DNA from: Pseudolabrys sp.
GTDB taxonomy: Bacteria; Pseudomonadota; Alphaproteobacteria; Rhizobiales; Xanthobacteraceae
DNA: 64,000 nucleotides
Assembly (NCBI GenBank): GCA_026125895.1
Contig: JAHCKG010000007.1
Location: forward strand, 1 to 64,000
Reading direction: 5' to 3'
In this document: positions 25,760 through 35,242 of the stretch, piece by piece
How the letters are laid out: every line of letters begins with the position of its first letter
Position numbering within the stretch: the stretch's first letter is position 1
The notes under the pieces: generated by a model
What the model was told of the DNA's origin: nothing
Database searches by the model: none
Seen by the model: the letters and a program-made list of their open reading frames with translations, nothing else
Made by a program: the position numbers and the translations under genes

Positions 25760-27535
25760 CTAGCCCCCGTTGCCCTGCTTGGCCGGCGGCTTTTCCGTCG
25801 AATTGGCCTGCGAGGTGGCTTCCTCGGGCAGGCCGTGCTCCAGCTTCTTGAGGATCTTCGGCAGCTCTTCCGGGTCGGGCTTGAGATCGCGCGCATGCGC
25901 CCACTGGAAGGTCGCTTCCAGCTTGCGGCCCACGCGCCAGTAGGCATCGCCGAGATGATCGTTGATGGTCGGATCTTCCGGCTTGAGGCCGATGGCGCGC
26001 TCGAGCTCCTTGGTCGCTTCCTCGTAATTGCCGAGCCGGTAATAAGCCCAGCCGAGCGAGTCGACGATGTAACCGTCGTCCGGACGCTGCGCGACCGCCT
26101 TCTTGATCATGGCCATGCCCTCGTCGAGGTTGATGCCCTGATCGATCCAGGAATAGCCGAGATAGTTGAGCACGTGCGGCTGGTCGGGAAATAGCTCCAG
26201 TGCCTTCTTCAGATCGGCTTCGGCCTTCGGCCACTGCTTGGCGCGCTCGAAGCAGATGCCGCGGAAGTAGAACACGGTCCAGTTCGACTTCTCCGGCTTG
26301 CCGATGAGATCGATGGCCTTGGTGTAGGCCTCGCCGCATTCGGCGAACTTCTTGTGGCCGCGCTCGAGGTTGCCGAGCGCCAGGGTCGCTTCGAGGTCCT
26401 TCGGGTCGGCCTTGACGATCTCCTCGAGACGCTTCTGCGCCTCTTCGCTGCGGTCGAGCGCATCGAGGTCGGCCGCCATCTGGATCGAGGCGTTGCGATA
26501 CAAGGGCGAGTTCGCCGGAATGCGCTCATAGACCTTGATCGCCATGTCCGGCTTCTTCAACGATTCATAGAGATCGGCCAGCGACAGCAGCGCCAGCGGA
26601 TGCGCCGGCGACAGATGCAGCGCCAATTGCAGATAGACCAGGCCGAGGTCTTCGCCGCCGCGGCGGCCGAGCGAGGCGCCGAGACCGTACAGCGCTTCGG
26701 CGCCGCCGGCCTGCGGCCCGGTGACCAGCAGCGGCAGCTTGTCGCCAGCCTTGACCTTCGCCATCTCCTCGACGATCAGCGGGTGGCGCGGCAGCACCTT
26801 GTCGAAAGCCTCGAAAACCTCGAGCGCCTCCTTCGACGCCTTGTTGCGCGACAGCCAGCCGCCATAGGCCTCGACCACGCGCAGCGCCGTCGGATCCTGC
26901 TTGTAGGCCCGCTCGAACCGCTTGCCGGCTTCCTTCTTCTGTCCGGCATTGTCGAGGATGAGGCCGGCATGCAGATCCTTGAAGATGCCGTACCACTCGG
27001 GACCCGACAGGCGGTCGATGGTCGCCACCGCGGCCTTGGCATCGCCGGCGCCGGCCTGGCCCCAGGCCGTGAGCAGCGTCGCGGTGAGGTCGGTGATGGG
27101 CCCGCGCACAGATTGCGTCAGATTGCGGCGCGCCGTGGTGAAATGGCCAATCTTGAGGTCGTGCACGCCCATCACCAGGCGGGCGACGCGATCGGACTTG
27201 TCGGAGGCAACGACGCGGTCGGCGAACTTGACCGCCTCGCCGATGTCGCCGCCGACCAGCAGCGACAGGAAGGTGCGGTCGAGCAACTCGGCGTTCTTGG
27301 GATCGCGGCGCAAGGCGGCCCGGTAATAAGCCGCGGCAGCCAGGGCATCGCGCTGCTGGCCGGCATGACGTGCGGCCAGGTAGCTGCCCGACGCCGTCAG
27401 GTTCTGCAGATCCAGCGCACTCGGTCCCGATTCGCGCGCCGCCTGGGCCGTGGCCGATGCCGGCGCGACCGCTCCGGCAAAAGCGGTGAACGCGGCGCCG
27501 GCGGCGAGACACCGGAACAGGCTCGAAAATTTCAC
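25760..27535 (-). CDS. tetratricopeptide repeat protein, exported
   Basis: A 591-residue protein with a signal peptide (KFSSLFRCLAAGAAFTAFAGAVAPASATAQA, split here only for length: hydrophobic core near residues 9-24) and at least nine TPR-like helix pairs, for example PKDLEATLALGNLERGHKKF, PHVLNYLGYSWIDQGINLDE and IVDSLGWAYYRLGNYEEA. The C-terminus is polar and disordered. The GTG start 27535 is chosen because it opens the signal peptide; a frame to 28279 is antisense to the ETF-QO gene's end. TPR proteins of this kind act as periplasmic scaffolds in assembly of envelope or export complexes; the partner is unknown. Confidence 0.85.
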   Translation of the reverse strand: MKFSSLFRCLAAGAAFTAFAGAVAPASATAQAARESGPSALDLQNLTASGSYLAARHAGQQRDALAAAAYYRAALRRDPKNAELLDRTFLSLLVGGDIGEAVKFADRVVASDKSDRVARLVMGVHDLKIGHFTTARRNLTQSVRGPITDLTATLLTAWGQAGAGDAKAAVATIDRLSGPEWYGIFKDLHAGLILDNAGQKKEAGKRFERAYKQDPTALRVVEAYGGWLSRNKASKEALEVFEAFDKVLPRHPLIVEEMAKVKAGDKLPLLVTGPQAGGAEALYGLGASLGRRGGEDLGLVYLQLALHLSPAHPLALLSLADLYESLKKPDMAIKVYERIPANSPLYRNASIQMAADLDALDRSEEAQKRLEEIVKADPKDLEATLALGNLERGHKKFAECGEAYTKAIDLIGKPEKSNWTVFYFRGICFERAKQWPKAEADLKKALELFPDQPHVLNYLGYSWIDQGINLDEGMAMIKKAVAQRPDDGYIVDSLGWAYYRLGNYEEATKELERAIGLKPEDPTINDHLGDAYWRVGRKLEATFQWAHARDLKPDPEELPKILKKLEHGLPEEATSQANSTEKPPAKQGNGG

Positions 27536-27933
27536 TGGCGATGCTCCAAAGAAGCGGCGACGCGGTTCTTCGCGCTGACTCGCTAAGGTTAAGTCCAGAA
27601 TGACCCTTTTGCGCCGCAACCGCAAGAACGCCCCTTGTCGAGCGGCCGCGACCTGACCGCGACAGGTTGACCGCGTCGGTGTGGCGTTACCAAGGCCGCC
27701 GCCGTCTTTGTTCCCTCGGGGCCCGGCGAAGGAATTAGCGCGCGACGCCGCCCGCCAACGCCGCAGAAGCGGTTGAACGGGTTCACTAATTACTGGTTCT
27801 TTTTGTGGATACAGCTTTTGATGGATGCCCGCGGCGCAATTCATCATCCGGGCCGTGAGGTAGCCTGGGCCGGAATCCTGCGCACGCCGATCCCGGCTTG
27901 CGCGGCGCTTCAGCCGGGCTCCGTCGGCCGCCC
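27536..27933. other. 398-bp interval without a gene
   Basis: Lies between the ETF-QO stop and the TPR gene start. It contains the degenerate family F repeat at 27857-27917 and probably the TPR gene promoter near the A/T-rich stretch around 27780-27815. I see no credible coding frame. Confidence 0.5.
27857..27917. repeat. degenerate palindromic repeat, family F
   Basis: GTAGCCTGGGCCGG ... GCGGCGCTTCAGCCGGGCTC repeats the ends of the element at 12673-12743 with several mismatches. It lies just beyond the ETF-QO stop. Confidence 0.5.
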
Positions 27934-29598
27934 TCACATCCCCGAATAATTCGGACCGCCCGAGCCCTCCGGCGGCACCCAGGTGATGTTCTGGTTCGGA
28001 TCCTTGATGTCGCAGGTTTTGCAGTGGACGCAGTTCTGCGCGTTGATGACGAACTTCGGATTGCCCGCTTCTTCGACCCACTCGTAAACACCGGCCGGGC
28101 AATAGCGCGTCGAGGGGCCGGCAAAGACGTCGTGCTCCGACGCCTTCTGCAACGCCATGTCCTTGACCTTGAGATGCGGCGGCTGGTCTTCCTCGTGGTT
28201 GGTGTTCGACAGGAACACCGAGGACAGCCGGTCGAAGGTCAGTTTGCCGTCCGGTTTGGGATACTCGATCGGCGTGCATTCAGACGCCGGCTTGAGCGTC
28301 GCGTAATCCGGCTTGCCGTGCGACTGCGTGCCGAAGAACGAGAAGCCGAGCGTGCGCGTCCACATGTCGAGGCCGCCGAGCGCGATGCCGATCAGCGTCC
28401 CGAACCGCGACCAAAGCGGCTTGGCGTTGCGCACGCGCGACAGGTCCTTGCCGATCGGCGAATTGCGCCAGCCATTCTCATAGTCGGCGAGTTCGTCGTG
28501 GGCGCGGCCGGCGGCCAGCGCCACGCTCGCCGCTTCCGCCGCCATGATGCCGGACAGGATGGCGTTGTGGCTTCCCTTGATGCGCGGCACGTTGATGAAG
28601 CCGGCATCGCAACCGATCAGCGCGCCGCCGGGGAACGTCAGCTTCGGCACCGACTGATAGCCGCCTTCGGTGAGCGCCCGCGCGCCGTAGGATAGGCGCT
28701 TGCCACCTTCGAAGGTGTCGCGCACCAGCGCGTGAGTCTTGAAGCGCTGGAATTCCTCGAAAGGCGACAGATACGGATTCTTGTAGTTCAGATGAACGAC
28801 GAAGCCGACCGACACCAGGTTGTCGCCGAAGTGATAGAGGAACGAGCCGCCGCCGGTCGTATTGTCGAGCGGCCAGCCGAACGAATGCTGCACCAGGCCG
28901 GGCTTGTGTTTGTCAGGCGCCACCTGCCACAGCTCTTTGAGGCCGATGCCGAACTTCTGCGGCTCGCGGCCCTGCTGCAAATCGAACTTGGCGATGAGCT
29001 GCTTGCCGAGATTGCCGCGCGCGCCTTCGGCGAACAAAGTGTACTTGGCGCGCAGCTCCATGCCGCGCGTGAAGTTGGCGTTGGGTTCGTTGTTCTTGCC
29101 GATGCCCATGTCGCCGGTGGCGACGCCGACCACCGCGCCCTGGTCGTCGTACAGCACCTCAGCGGCGGCAAAGCCCGGATAGATTTCGACGCCGAGACCT
29201 TCCGCCTTGGTGCCGAGCCAGCGACAGACATCGCCGAGCGAGGCGATGTAGTTGCCATGATTGTTCATCAGCGGCGGCATCATGATGTTCGGCAAACGCA
29301 GCGCGCCGCTATGCCCGAGGAAATAGAAGCGGTCGTCGGTGACCGCGGTCTTGATGGGCGTGTCTTCCGAACGCCACTCCGGCAGCAGCGTGTCGAGCCC
29401 GATCGGATCGATCACCGCGCCGGACAGGATATGCGCACCGACTTCGGAGCCCTTCTCGACGACGACCACGGATATGTCGGCATTGAGCTGCTTGAGCTTG
29501 ATCGCGGCGGCAAGGCCGGCCGGCCCCGCCCCCACCACGACGACGTCGAATTCCATTGCTTCCCGTGGGGTGGCCTCGTGAGCCGGCAGGTCGGTCAT
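27934..29598 (-). CDS. etfD: electron transfer flavoprotein-ubiquinone oxidoreductase
   Basis: Inner-membrane enzyme passing electrons from the electron transfer flavoprotein (fatty-acid and amino-acid dehydrogenases) to ubiquinone. The 554 residues include the FAD Rossmann motif VVVGAGPAGLAAAIKLKQL near residue 18, FAEGARGNLGKQ, and a C-terminal ferredoxin domain with YCPAGVYEW and NAQNCVHCKTCDIKDP holding the four Cys for one [4Fe-4S] cluster. The last residues GGPNYSGM are the usual family C-terminus. It stands alone; etfAB are not in the window. Confidence 0.97.
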   Translation of the reverse strand: MTDLPAHEATPREAMEFDVVVVGAGPAGLAAAIKLKQLNADISVVVVEKGSEVGAHILSGAVIDPIGLDTLLPEWRSEDTPIKTAVTDDRFYFLGHSGALRLPNIMMPPLMNNHGNYIASLGDVCRWLGTKAEGLGVEIYPGFAAAEVLYDDQGAVVGVATGDMGIGKNNEPNANFTRGMELRAKYTLFAEGARGNLGKQLIAKFDLQQGREPQKFGIGLKELWQVAPDKHKPGLVQHSFGWPLDNTTGGGSFLYHFGDNLVSVGFVVHLNYKNPYLSPFEEFQRFKTHALVRDTFEGGKRLSYGARALTEGGYQSVPKLTFPGGALIGCDAGFINVPRIKGSHNAILSGIMAAEAASVALAAGRAHDELADYENGWRNSPIGKDLSRVRNAKPLWSRFGTLIGIALGGLDMWTRTLGFSFFGTQSHGKPDYATLKPASECTPIEYPKPDGKLTFDRLSSVFLSNTNHEEDQPPHLKVKDMALQKASEHDVFAGPSTRYCPAGVYEWVEEAGNPKFVINAQNCVHCKTCDIKDPNQNITWVPPEGSGGPNYSGM

Positions 29599-29739
29599 CC
29601 AGGTCTCCTCGAGGGGGCTTGTGCGGCCGAACCAGCGCCGTTTGCCCCCGGAACGCAGTTCATAACGCTTCTATTGAACATTTTTGCACAGCGTGGGCAA
29701 TTGCCCGGCCATGCGATTTCATTGTGCTAGAATGCCGCG

Positions 29740-30549
29740 ATGACGGAAATTCCTGATCTCAACGCCCGTGAGCTGCTCGAGTTCTATCTCGCGGCCGGTG
29801 CCGACGCACTGCTCGGCGAGGAGCCGGTTGACCGCTTCGCCGCCGTCGAGGCGCCACCGGTCGCGCCGCGCCAGCCCAGTGAACGGCCGGCGCCCGCGCC
29901 AACCGTCACCGCGCGTCCGGCCGCGACGGCGGCCGCCGTCGTCGCGCCAGACGAAGCCGCCATGGCGGCGCGGGCCGCCGCCAAGAGCGCCGCGACCCTC
30001 GAGGAATTGCGCGCCATCCTCGAAGGATTCGACGGTTGCGCGCTGAAGGCGACTGCGACGCGTACCGTGTTCGCCGACGGCAATCCGCAGGCCCGCGTCA
30101 TGCTGATCGGCGAAGCGCCGGGCCGCGACGAAGACATCGAGGGCCTGCCCTTCGTCGGCCGCTCCGGCAAGCTGCTCGACCAGATGCTCAAGTCGATCGG
30201 GCTCGACCGCACGTCGGTCTACATCGCCAACATCGTGCCGTGGCGGCCGCCGGGCAACCGTACGCCGACGCCGCAGGAGTCGGCGATCTGCTTGCCTTTC
30301 GTGCTGCGGCAGATCGAACTCGCCGATCCCGACATTCTCGTCTGCCTCGGCGGGCCGTCGGCGCAGACGCTGCTCGGCATCAAGGACGGCATCACCAAGA
30401 CACGCGGCCGCTGGTTCACCTTCGACACCGGCAAGCGCGAGATCAAAGCCATCGCCACCTTCCATCCGGCCTTCCTGCTGCGCTCGCCGCTGCAGAAGCG
30501 CTTCGCCTGGCGCGATCTGCTGGCGATCCGGAAGGCGCTAAGCGGTTAG
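29740..30549 (+). CDS. udg: uracil-DNA glycosylase, family 4 type
   Basis: Removes uracil from DNA in base-excision repair. The 269 residues have a disordered Pro/Ala N-terminal third, then motif GEAPGRDEDIEGLPFVGRSG near residues 124-143, VPWRPPGNRTPTPQE and the C-terminal HPAFLLRSP with the conserved His. Family 4 binds a [4Fe-4S] cluster through four Cys. Here Cys100 (DGCALK), one in AICLPF and one in LVCLGG are seen, but the position of the first ligand, three residues before Cys100, is Phe. Either a ligand is replaced or the cluster is atypical. Confidence 0.9.
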   Translation: MTEIPDLNARELLEFYLAAGADALLGEEPVDRFAAVEAPPVAPRQPSERPAPAPTVTARPAATAAAVVAPDEAAMAARAAAKSAATLEELRAILEGFDGCALKATATRTVFADGNPQARVMLIGEAPGRDEDIEGLPFVGRSGKLLDQMLKSIGLDRTSVYIANIVPWRPPGNRTPTPQESAICLPFVLRQIELADPDILVCLGGPSAQTLLGIKDGITKTRGRWFTFDTGKREIKAIATFHPAFLLRSPLQKRFAWRDLLAIRKALSG

Positions 30550-30556
30550 CTCCGCC

Positions 30557-30645
30557 GTCATGCCCGCGCTTGTCGCGGGCATCCACGTCTTTCTTCTGGC
30601 TACGATAAGCAAGGCGTGGATGGCCGGGACAAGCCCGGCCATGAC
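30557..30645. repeat. palindromic repeat, family C-like
   Basis: Begins GTCATGCCCGCGC and ends CCCGGCCATGAC; each half is a hairpin, and the inner CATCCACG/CGTGGATG segments also pair, so the whole element can fold as one long stem. It fills the space between the convergent udg and EamA genes and may terminate both. Confidence 0.75.
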
Positions 30646-30651
30646 AGAGTG

Positions 30652-31083
30652 CTACCGATACGCCACCAATATCGCCCCCGCCGCGATCAGCGCGACGCCG
30701 AGCCAGTTCGGGCCGCTGAGCTTCTCGCCAAGAAAGATGACGCCGAAGATCGCCACCAGCACCACGCTGAGCTTGTCGATCGGCGCCACCTTGGCCGCCT
30801 CGCCGATCTTGAGCGCGCGGAAGTAACAGATCCACGACGCGCCGGTCGCCAGCCCCGATAGAGTGAGGAACACGTAAGTGCGCGGCGCGATCGTGCCCGG
30901 CGACTGGAATTGGCCGGTGGCATAGAGGATGACCGCGAGCGCCATCAGGATGACGATGGTGCGGATGAAGGTGGCGAAGTCGGAGTTGACGTCCGCGATG
31001 CCGATTTTGGCCATGATGGCCGTGAGCGCCGCGAACACCGCCGACAGCCCCGCCCACACCTGCCAGGACGACCAGATGCTCAT
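30652..31083 (-). CDS. EamA-domain (DMT superfamily) membrane protein
   Basis: A 143-residue membrane protein with about five hydrophobic segments and the EamA signatures WAGLSAVFAALTAIMAKIGI at the start and SVVLVAIFGVIFLGEKLSG near residues 105-123. It is a half-length (single-EamA-repeat) member of the drug/metabolite transporter group, so it would be expected to dimerise. No substrate can be assigned. It is divergent from cydA. Confidence 0.88.
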   Translation of the reverse strand: MSIWSSWQVWAGLSAVFAALTAIMAKIGIADVNSDFATFIRTIVILMALAVILYATGQFQSPGTIAPRTYVFLTLSGLATGASWICYFRALKIGEAAKVAPIDKLSVVLVAIFGVIFLGEKLSGPNWLGVALIAAGAILVAYR

Positions 31084-31161
31084 GGAACATGCTCCGCTGG
31101 CTCAACCGTGCGCCCACGCTTTCCTCGCGAATGCTTGACAATTTGTCCAGTGGGCGGAAGC

Positions 31162-31175
31162 TTGAATCAGGTTAA
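31162..31175 (+). promoter_or_regulatory. possible FNR/FixK box before cydAB
   Basis: TTGAATCAGGTTAA matches TTGA-N6-TCAA at seven of eight conserved positions. cydAB is a classic oxygen-responsive target of FNR/FixK-type regulators. However its distance to the cydA start (35 bp) is short for class II activation, so this is a weak call. A TTGACA at 31135-31140 lacks a clear -10 partner. Confidence 0.25.
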
Positions 31176-31209
31176 ACTTGCGTGACATGCCCTCGCCGGA
31201 GGTGACGCG

Positions 31210-32598
31210 ATGGATGCCGATCCCGTCCTGTTGGCTCGCCTGCAATTCGCCTTCACCATCGTCTTCCACATCATCTTCCCGAGCTTCACCATCGGCCTGT
31301 CGGCCTGGCTCGCCACGCTCGGCGGCCTGTGGCTGCACACCGGCGAGGACCGCTTTCAGCTTCTGATGCGCTTCTGGGTGAAGATCTTCGCCGTCTCGTT
31401 TGCGATGGGCGTGGTCTCCGGCATCGTGCTGTCCTATCAGTTCGGGACCAACTGGAGCCGCTTCTCGGCCTTCGCCGGCGACGTCATCGGCCCGCTGCTC
31501 GGCTATGAGGTGCTGGCGGCCTTCTTCCTCGAGGCGACGTTTCTCGGCATCCTGCTGTTCGGCTTCAACAAGGTGCCGCCGTGGCTCTATGTGCTCTCGG
31601 CTGCGGTGGTCGCCTTCGGCACCATGAGTTCGGCGTTCTGGATCCTGTCGGCCAACAGCTGGATGCAGACGCCGACCGGCTACGCCATCAAGAACGGCGT
31701 CGCCGTGCCGGTCGACTGGCTCAAGGTGATCTTCAATCCCAGCTTCCCGTACCGCTTCGCGCATATGCTCAACGCCGCCTATCTGACCACGGCTTTCGTC
31801 GTGCTCGGCGTCGGCGCGCGCTTCCTGCTCGAAAGGCGGCACTTGCGCGAAGGCCGCACCATGCTGCGCATGGGCATCGGCCTCGCCGCCGTCCTCGCGC
31901 CGCTGCAGCTCTTCATCGGCGACCAGCACGGCCTCAACACGCTCGAACATCAGCCGATCAAGGTGGCGGCGATGGAAGGCCACTGGGACGGCTCCAAGCC
32001 CGGCGAGTTGGTGCTGTTCGCGTGGCCGGACGAAAAGAACGAGACCAACCGTTATTCGATCGCCATTCCCAATGCCGGCTCGCTGGTGCTGACGCATTCA
32101 TGGACCGGGCTCTATCCGGGCCTGAAAAGCGTGCCGCCGGACCAGCGGCCGCCGCTGCTGCCGGTGTTCTTCTCCTTCCGGATCATGGTCGGGCTCGGCT
32201 TCTACATGATCGCCGCGGCGCTGTTCGGCGCCTTGCTGTGGTGGCGCGGCGTTCTGTTCGAGACGCGCTGGTTCCTGCGCATCGTCGCCAACACGTGGTG
32301 GGCGGGCTTCGTCGCGGTGATCGCCGGCTGGGTGGTGACCGAAAGCGGCCGACAGCCGTGGCTCATCTATAATGTCATGCGAACCGCCGACGGCGTCTCG
32401 CCGGTGCCGGGCGCCACCGTGCTCGGCACATTGGCGCTGTTCATCGTCGCCTACGGCGTCGTGTTCTCGTTCGGCATCTACTACATGAACCGGCTGATCA
32501 AGCAGGGACCCGACGACGACGGACACGGCGATCCCGAAGCCGGCTTCCTGTCCGGCAACCCTATCGCGGCGGCGCAATCGCCCGGCCGAGAGACCTGA
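31210..32598 (+). CDS. cydA: cytochrome bd-type quinol oxidase subunit I
   Basis: Heme-bearing subunit of the high-affinity, non-proton-pumping terminal oxidase. The 462 residues begin with RLQFAFTIVFHIIFPSFTIG (axial His) and have about nine membrane helices, WVKIFAVSFAMGVVSG, the quinol-loop region near GDQHGLNTLEHQPIKVAAMEG and KSVPPDQRPPLLPVFFSFR. The quinol loop is short, as in the cyanide-insensitive CioAB branch. GGAGGTG eight bases upstream is a strong ribosome binding site. cydB follows after 15 bp; no cydX-like small gene is seen. Confidence 0.95.
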   Translation: MDADPVLLARLQFAFTIVFHIIFPSFTIGLSAWLATLGGLWLHTGEDRFQLLMRFWVKIFAVSFAMGVVSGIVLSYQFGTNWSRFSAFAGDVIGPLLGYEVLAAFFLEATFLGILLFGFNKVPPWLYVLSAAVVAFGTMSSAFWILSANSWMQTPTGYAIKNGVAVPVDWLKVIFNPSFPYRFAHMLNAAYLTTAFVVLGVGARFLLERRHLREGRTMLRMGIGLAAVLAPLQLFIGDQHGLNTLEHQPIKVAAMEGHWDGSKPGELVLFAWPDEKNETNRYSIAIPNAGSLVLTHSWTGLYPGLKSVPPDQRPPLLPVFFSFRIMVGLGFYMIAAALFGALLWWRGVLFETRWFLRIVANTWWAGFVAVIAGWVVTESGRQPWLIYNVMRTADGVSPVPGATVLGTLALFIVAYGVVFSFGIYYMNRLIKQGPDDDGHGDPEAGFLSGNPIAAAQSPGRET

Positions 32599-32613
32599 GG
32601 AAGGAGACGCGCC

Positions 32614-33624
32614 ATGGAATCCATGGAAATGTATCTCCCGCTGATCTGGGCCGCGTTGATCGGCGTCGCCGTGGCGCTCTACATCATCCTCGACGGCTTC
32701 GATCTCGGCATCGGCATCCTGTTCCCTTTCGCCAGGAGCGAAACCGAGCGCGACCAGATGATGCGCACCGTCGCGCCGTTCTGGGACGGCAACGAGACCT
32801 GGCTGATCCTCGGCGGCGTCGGCCTGTTCGTCGCCTTCCCGCGCGCCTATGCAGCGATCATGCCGGCGCTCTATCTGCCGGTCATCATCATGCTCGTGGC
32901 GCTGGTGTTCCGCGGCGTCGCCTTTGAATTCCGCACCGTGTCGCACAGCAAGAAGGGCTGGAGCTTCGCCTTCGCGCTCGGCTCGACACTGGCGACGTTC
33001 GCGCAAGGCCTGGTGCTCGGCGGCCTCGTGCAGGGCATCAACGTCGTGAACGGCCAATATGCCGGCGGGCCGTTCGACTGGGCAACGCCGTTCACGGTGC
33101 TGTGCGGCTTCGCGCTGATCGCCGGCTACGCCTTGCTCGGCACGACCTGGCTGCACATGAAGACCGACGCCGACGTCGCCGCGCGCTCGCAACGTCAGGC
33201 GCGCTACTGCCTGATCGCCGTGCTCGTCTTCATGGCTGCGGTCAGCCTCTATACGCCGATCACCGAACCACGCATCGCGCAGCGCTGGTTCTCGCTGCCG
33301 AATTTCTATTTCCTGTGGCCGGTGCCGACGGTCACGGCGCTCGTCGCCTTCGCCTGCTGGGTGTGGATCGAGCGCGGCCGCGAAGTGCCGCCGTTCCTCG
33401 CCTCGATCGCGCTGTTCCTGCTCGGCTATGCCGGGCTGGTGATCTCGAACTTCCCCTATATCGTGCCGCCATCGCTGACGATCTGGGACACCGCGGCCTC
33501 ACCGGGCAGCCAGATCTTCATGCTGATCGGCACGCTGTTCCTGCTGCCGATGGTGATCGGCTACGTCGTGCTGGTGTACTGGCTGTTCCGCGGCAAGGTG
33601 CACGCGGGGGAGTCGTACCACTAG
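32614..33624 (+). CDS. cydB: cytochrome bd-type quinol oxidase subunit II
   Basis: Second integral membrane subunit of the oxidase encoded with cydA. The 336-residue product starts with LPLIWAALIGVAVALYIILDGFDLGIG (family N-terminus), has RTVAPFWDGNETWLILGGVG, FRGVAFEFR and about eight membrane helices. The gap to cydA is 15 bp with AAGGAGACGC before the start, so the two are one operon. It converges on the glycosyltransferase gene, ten bases away. Confidence 0.95.
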   Translation: MESMEMYLPLIWAALIGVAVALYIILDGFDLGIGILFPFARSETERDQMMRTVAPFWDGNETWLILGGVGLFVAFPRAYAAIMPALYLPVIIMLVALVFRGVAFEFRTVSHSKKGWSFAFALGSTLATFAQGLVLGGLVQGINVVNGQYAGGPFDWATPFTVLCGFALIAGYALLGTTWLHMKTDADVAARSQRQARYCLIAVLVFMAAVSLYTPITEPRIAQRWFSLPNFYFLWPVPTVTALVAFACWVWIERGREVPPFLASIALFLLGYAGLVISNFPYIVPPSLTIWDTAASPGSQIFMLIGTLFLLPMVIGYVVLVYWLFRGKVHAGESYH

Positions 33625-33633
33625 GCGCGGGCG

Positions 33634-35175
33634 TTACGGCTGCGCCTGCGGCCGCAGCACCGACCAGCCGATGCGGATCGGAGGCAGCCGGCCCTGCACC
33701 GCGCGCGAGAACGAGCGCGGAAATTCCGGCACCAGCGCCGGAAACTGCGTGCGCAAATCCGCCGGCACGGCGTTGTTGTCCTCCGCCGGCCAGACCAGAA
33801 CGCCGCCTTGCGTCGCGACGTCGTCGACGCTCGCCCACGGGCTGCGTTGCGGCGCCCAGGCGAAGAACACATGCGGCCGGCCCTCGGGACCACTCGGCGC
33901 CATCATGGCGATGAGCGGCGCGAGCCGTGCATCGCCACTGAGATATTGCAGCGGCTTGCCGGTGCGGCGCTGGAAGCTGTCGGCAAAAAACTGCGCTTCG
34001 GCGACCGCCGGCTGCGCGATGCGCGTGTCCTTGGCGAAGGTCCACGGCACCACGACCATGCCGAGCACGACGATGACCGGCGGCGCCACCAGCAGCGCCA
34101 GCCACGACGACGACACCAGCGCCTCGCGATAGATCAGCACGCGGTTGCCGGCGGCGAGCACGACGGCGAGGCCGGACATGACGACGAGCGGCGCGAGCGC
34201 CGCAAGCGTCGCCAGCGAGCCGAACGAGGTCAGCGCGGCCAGTTGCGGCACGCGCTCGCCGAGCGCGACCAGCGCGACCGCGACAACGGCCGGTGCCAGC
34301 GCGAAGAAATAGACGAAGGCGCGCGCCGCCGGCTCGACCGGGCTGCGGTCGATCTCCGGCGCGCGTTCGTGGCGCCGCCGCGGAAAGCCGCTGGCGAGAT
34401 AGGCCAGCAGCAGCAGGCCGAGATGAACGGCGACGAGCGCGCCGAGCAGCCACAGCGCCGAGGCACGGCCGGCGGCTTCATGCAGCGTCTCGAGCACCAA
34501 AGCGTGCGAGCGATAAAGCCACGCCGCATGCGGCGCGATGACGATTCCCAGCAGCAGGATTGCCAGCCACGGCTCCGGATGCGCGAGCGCGCGGCGGCCG
34601 CGCGCCGTCAGCGGCGTGAAGACGATCAGCAGCGCGATCAGAACGACGCCGATGTAATGCGTCAGCAGCAACAGGCCGAGATAGACGCCGAGCAGGAACC
34701 AGTTGCCGCGCTTTTCCTCGCCCACCGCGCGCCAGTAATGCATCAGCGCCAGCGCCCAGAACGGCATCGCCAGCACCGCCGGGCCGAAATCCGGACTCGG
34801 CACGGTGAAGGCGGCGATGCCGACCATCAGCAGAATGCCGAGCACGGCGTGACGGGTGCCGACCACCGAGCGGCCGAGCGCGAAGACCGCCCACAAGGTG
34901 ACGACGATGCAGATCTGCGAAAGCGCGTAGAGGCCGAGCACGCCGGCGGCGCGGAACGCGATTTCCGCGGCCCAGAAGGCGAGCGGCGGCCCGAGATAGC
35001 TGCCGAGCAGGAATTCGCGGCCTACCGCCAGCACCAGCGGCACGTCGCCGGGCGGCGCCGCGTAGAAAAGTGCCGGGATCACGGTCCACAGCAGCGCCTG
35101 CGTCAGCGCCACGACCCAGAACACCACCTTGGGTCGGCCGCGCAGGAATTCGATGATCAGGGAGACGTGGTGCAT
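33634..35175 (-). CDS. membrane glycosyltransferase, GT39/ArnT-like
   Basis: A 513-residue protein with about eleven hydrophobic segments and a C-terminal periplasmic domain of about 120 residues. The first extracytoplasmic loop holds acidic residues near FYAAPPGDVPLVL, and EEKRGNWFLLGVYLGLLLLTHY follows, the pattern of PMT_2/GT39-type transferases that use polyprenyl-phosphate sugars as donors. ATG 35175 gives the membrane topology expected; a longer frame to 35331 only reads rnhB antisense DNA. Donor and acceptor are unknown. Confidence 0.8.
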   Translation of the reverse strand: MHHVSLIIEFLRGRPKVVFWVVALTQALLWTVIPALFYAAPPGDVPLVLAVGREFLLGSYLGPPLAFWAAEIAFRAAGVLGLYALSQICIVVTLWAVFALGRSVVGTRHAVLGILLMVGIAAFTVPSPDFGPAVLAMPFWALALMHYWRAVGEEKRGNWFLLGVYLGLLLLTHYIGVVLIALLIVFTPLTARGRRALAHPEPWLAILLLGIVIAPHAAWLYRSHALVLETLHEAAGRASALWLLGALVAVHLGLLLLAYLASGFPRRRHERAPEIDRSPVEPAARAFVYFFALAPAVVAVALVALGERVPQLAALTSFGSLATLAALAPLVVMSGLAVVLAAGNRVLIYREALVSSSWLALLVAPPVIVVLGMVVVPWTFAKDTRIAQPAVAEAQFFADSFQRRTGKPLQYLSGDARLAPLIAMMAPSGPEGRPHVFFAWAPQRSPWASVDDVATQGGVLVWPAEDNNAVPADLRTQFPALVPEFPRSFSRAVQGRLPPIRIGWSVLRPQAQP

Positions 35176-35242
35176 GGCGCTCGTTTTGATCCCTCCCCGA
35201 AGACGAGGAGGGATAAGCCAGCAAATCAATAAAGAACGCCGC

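Noticed and set aside
29780-30465. minus-strand ORFs over the uracil glycosylase
   Set aside because: Out-of-frame antisense reading of a gene with clear motifs on the plus strand.
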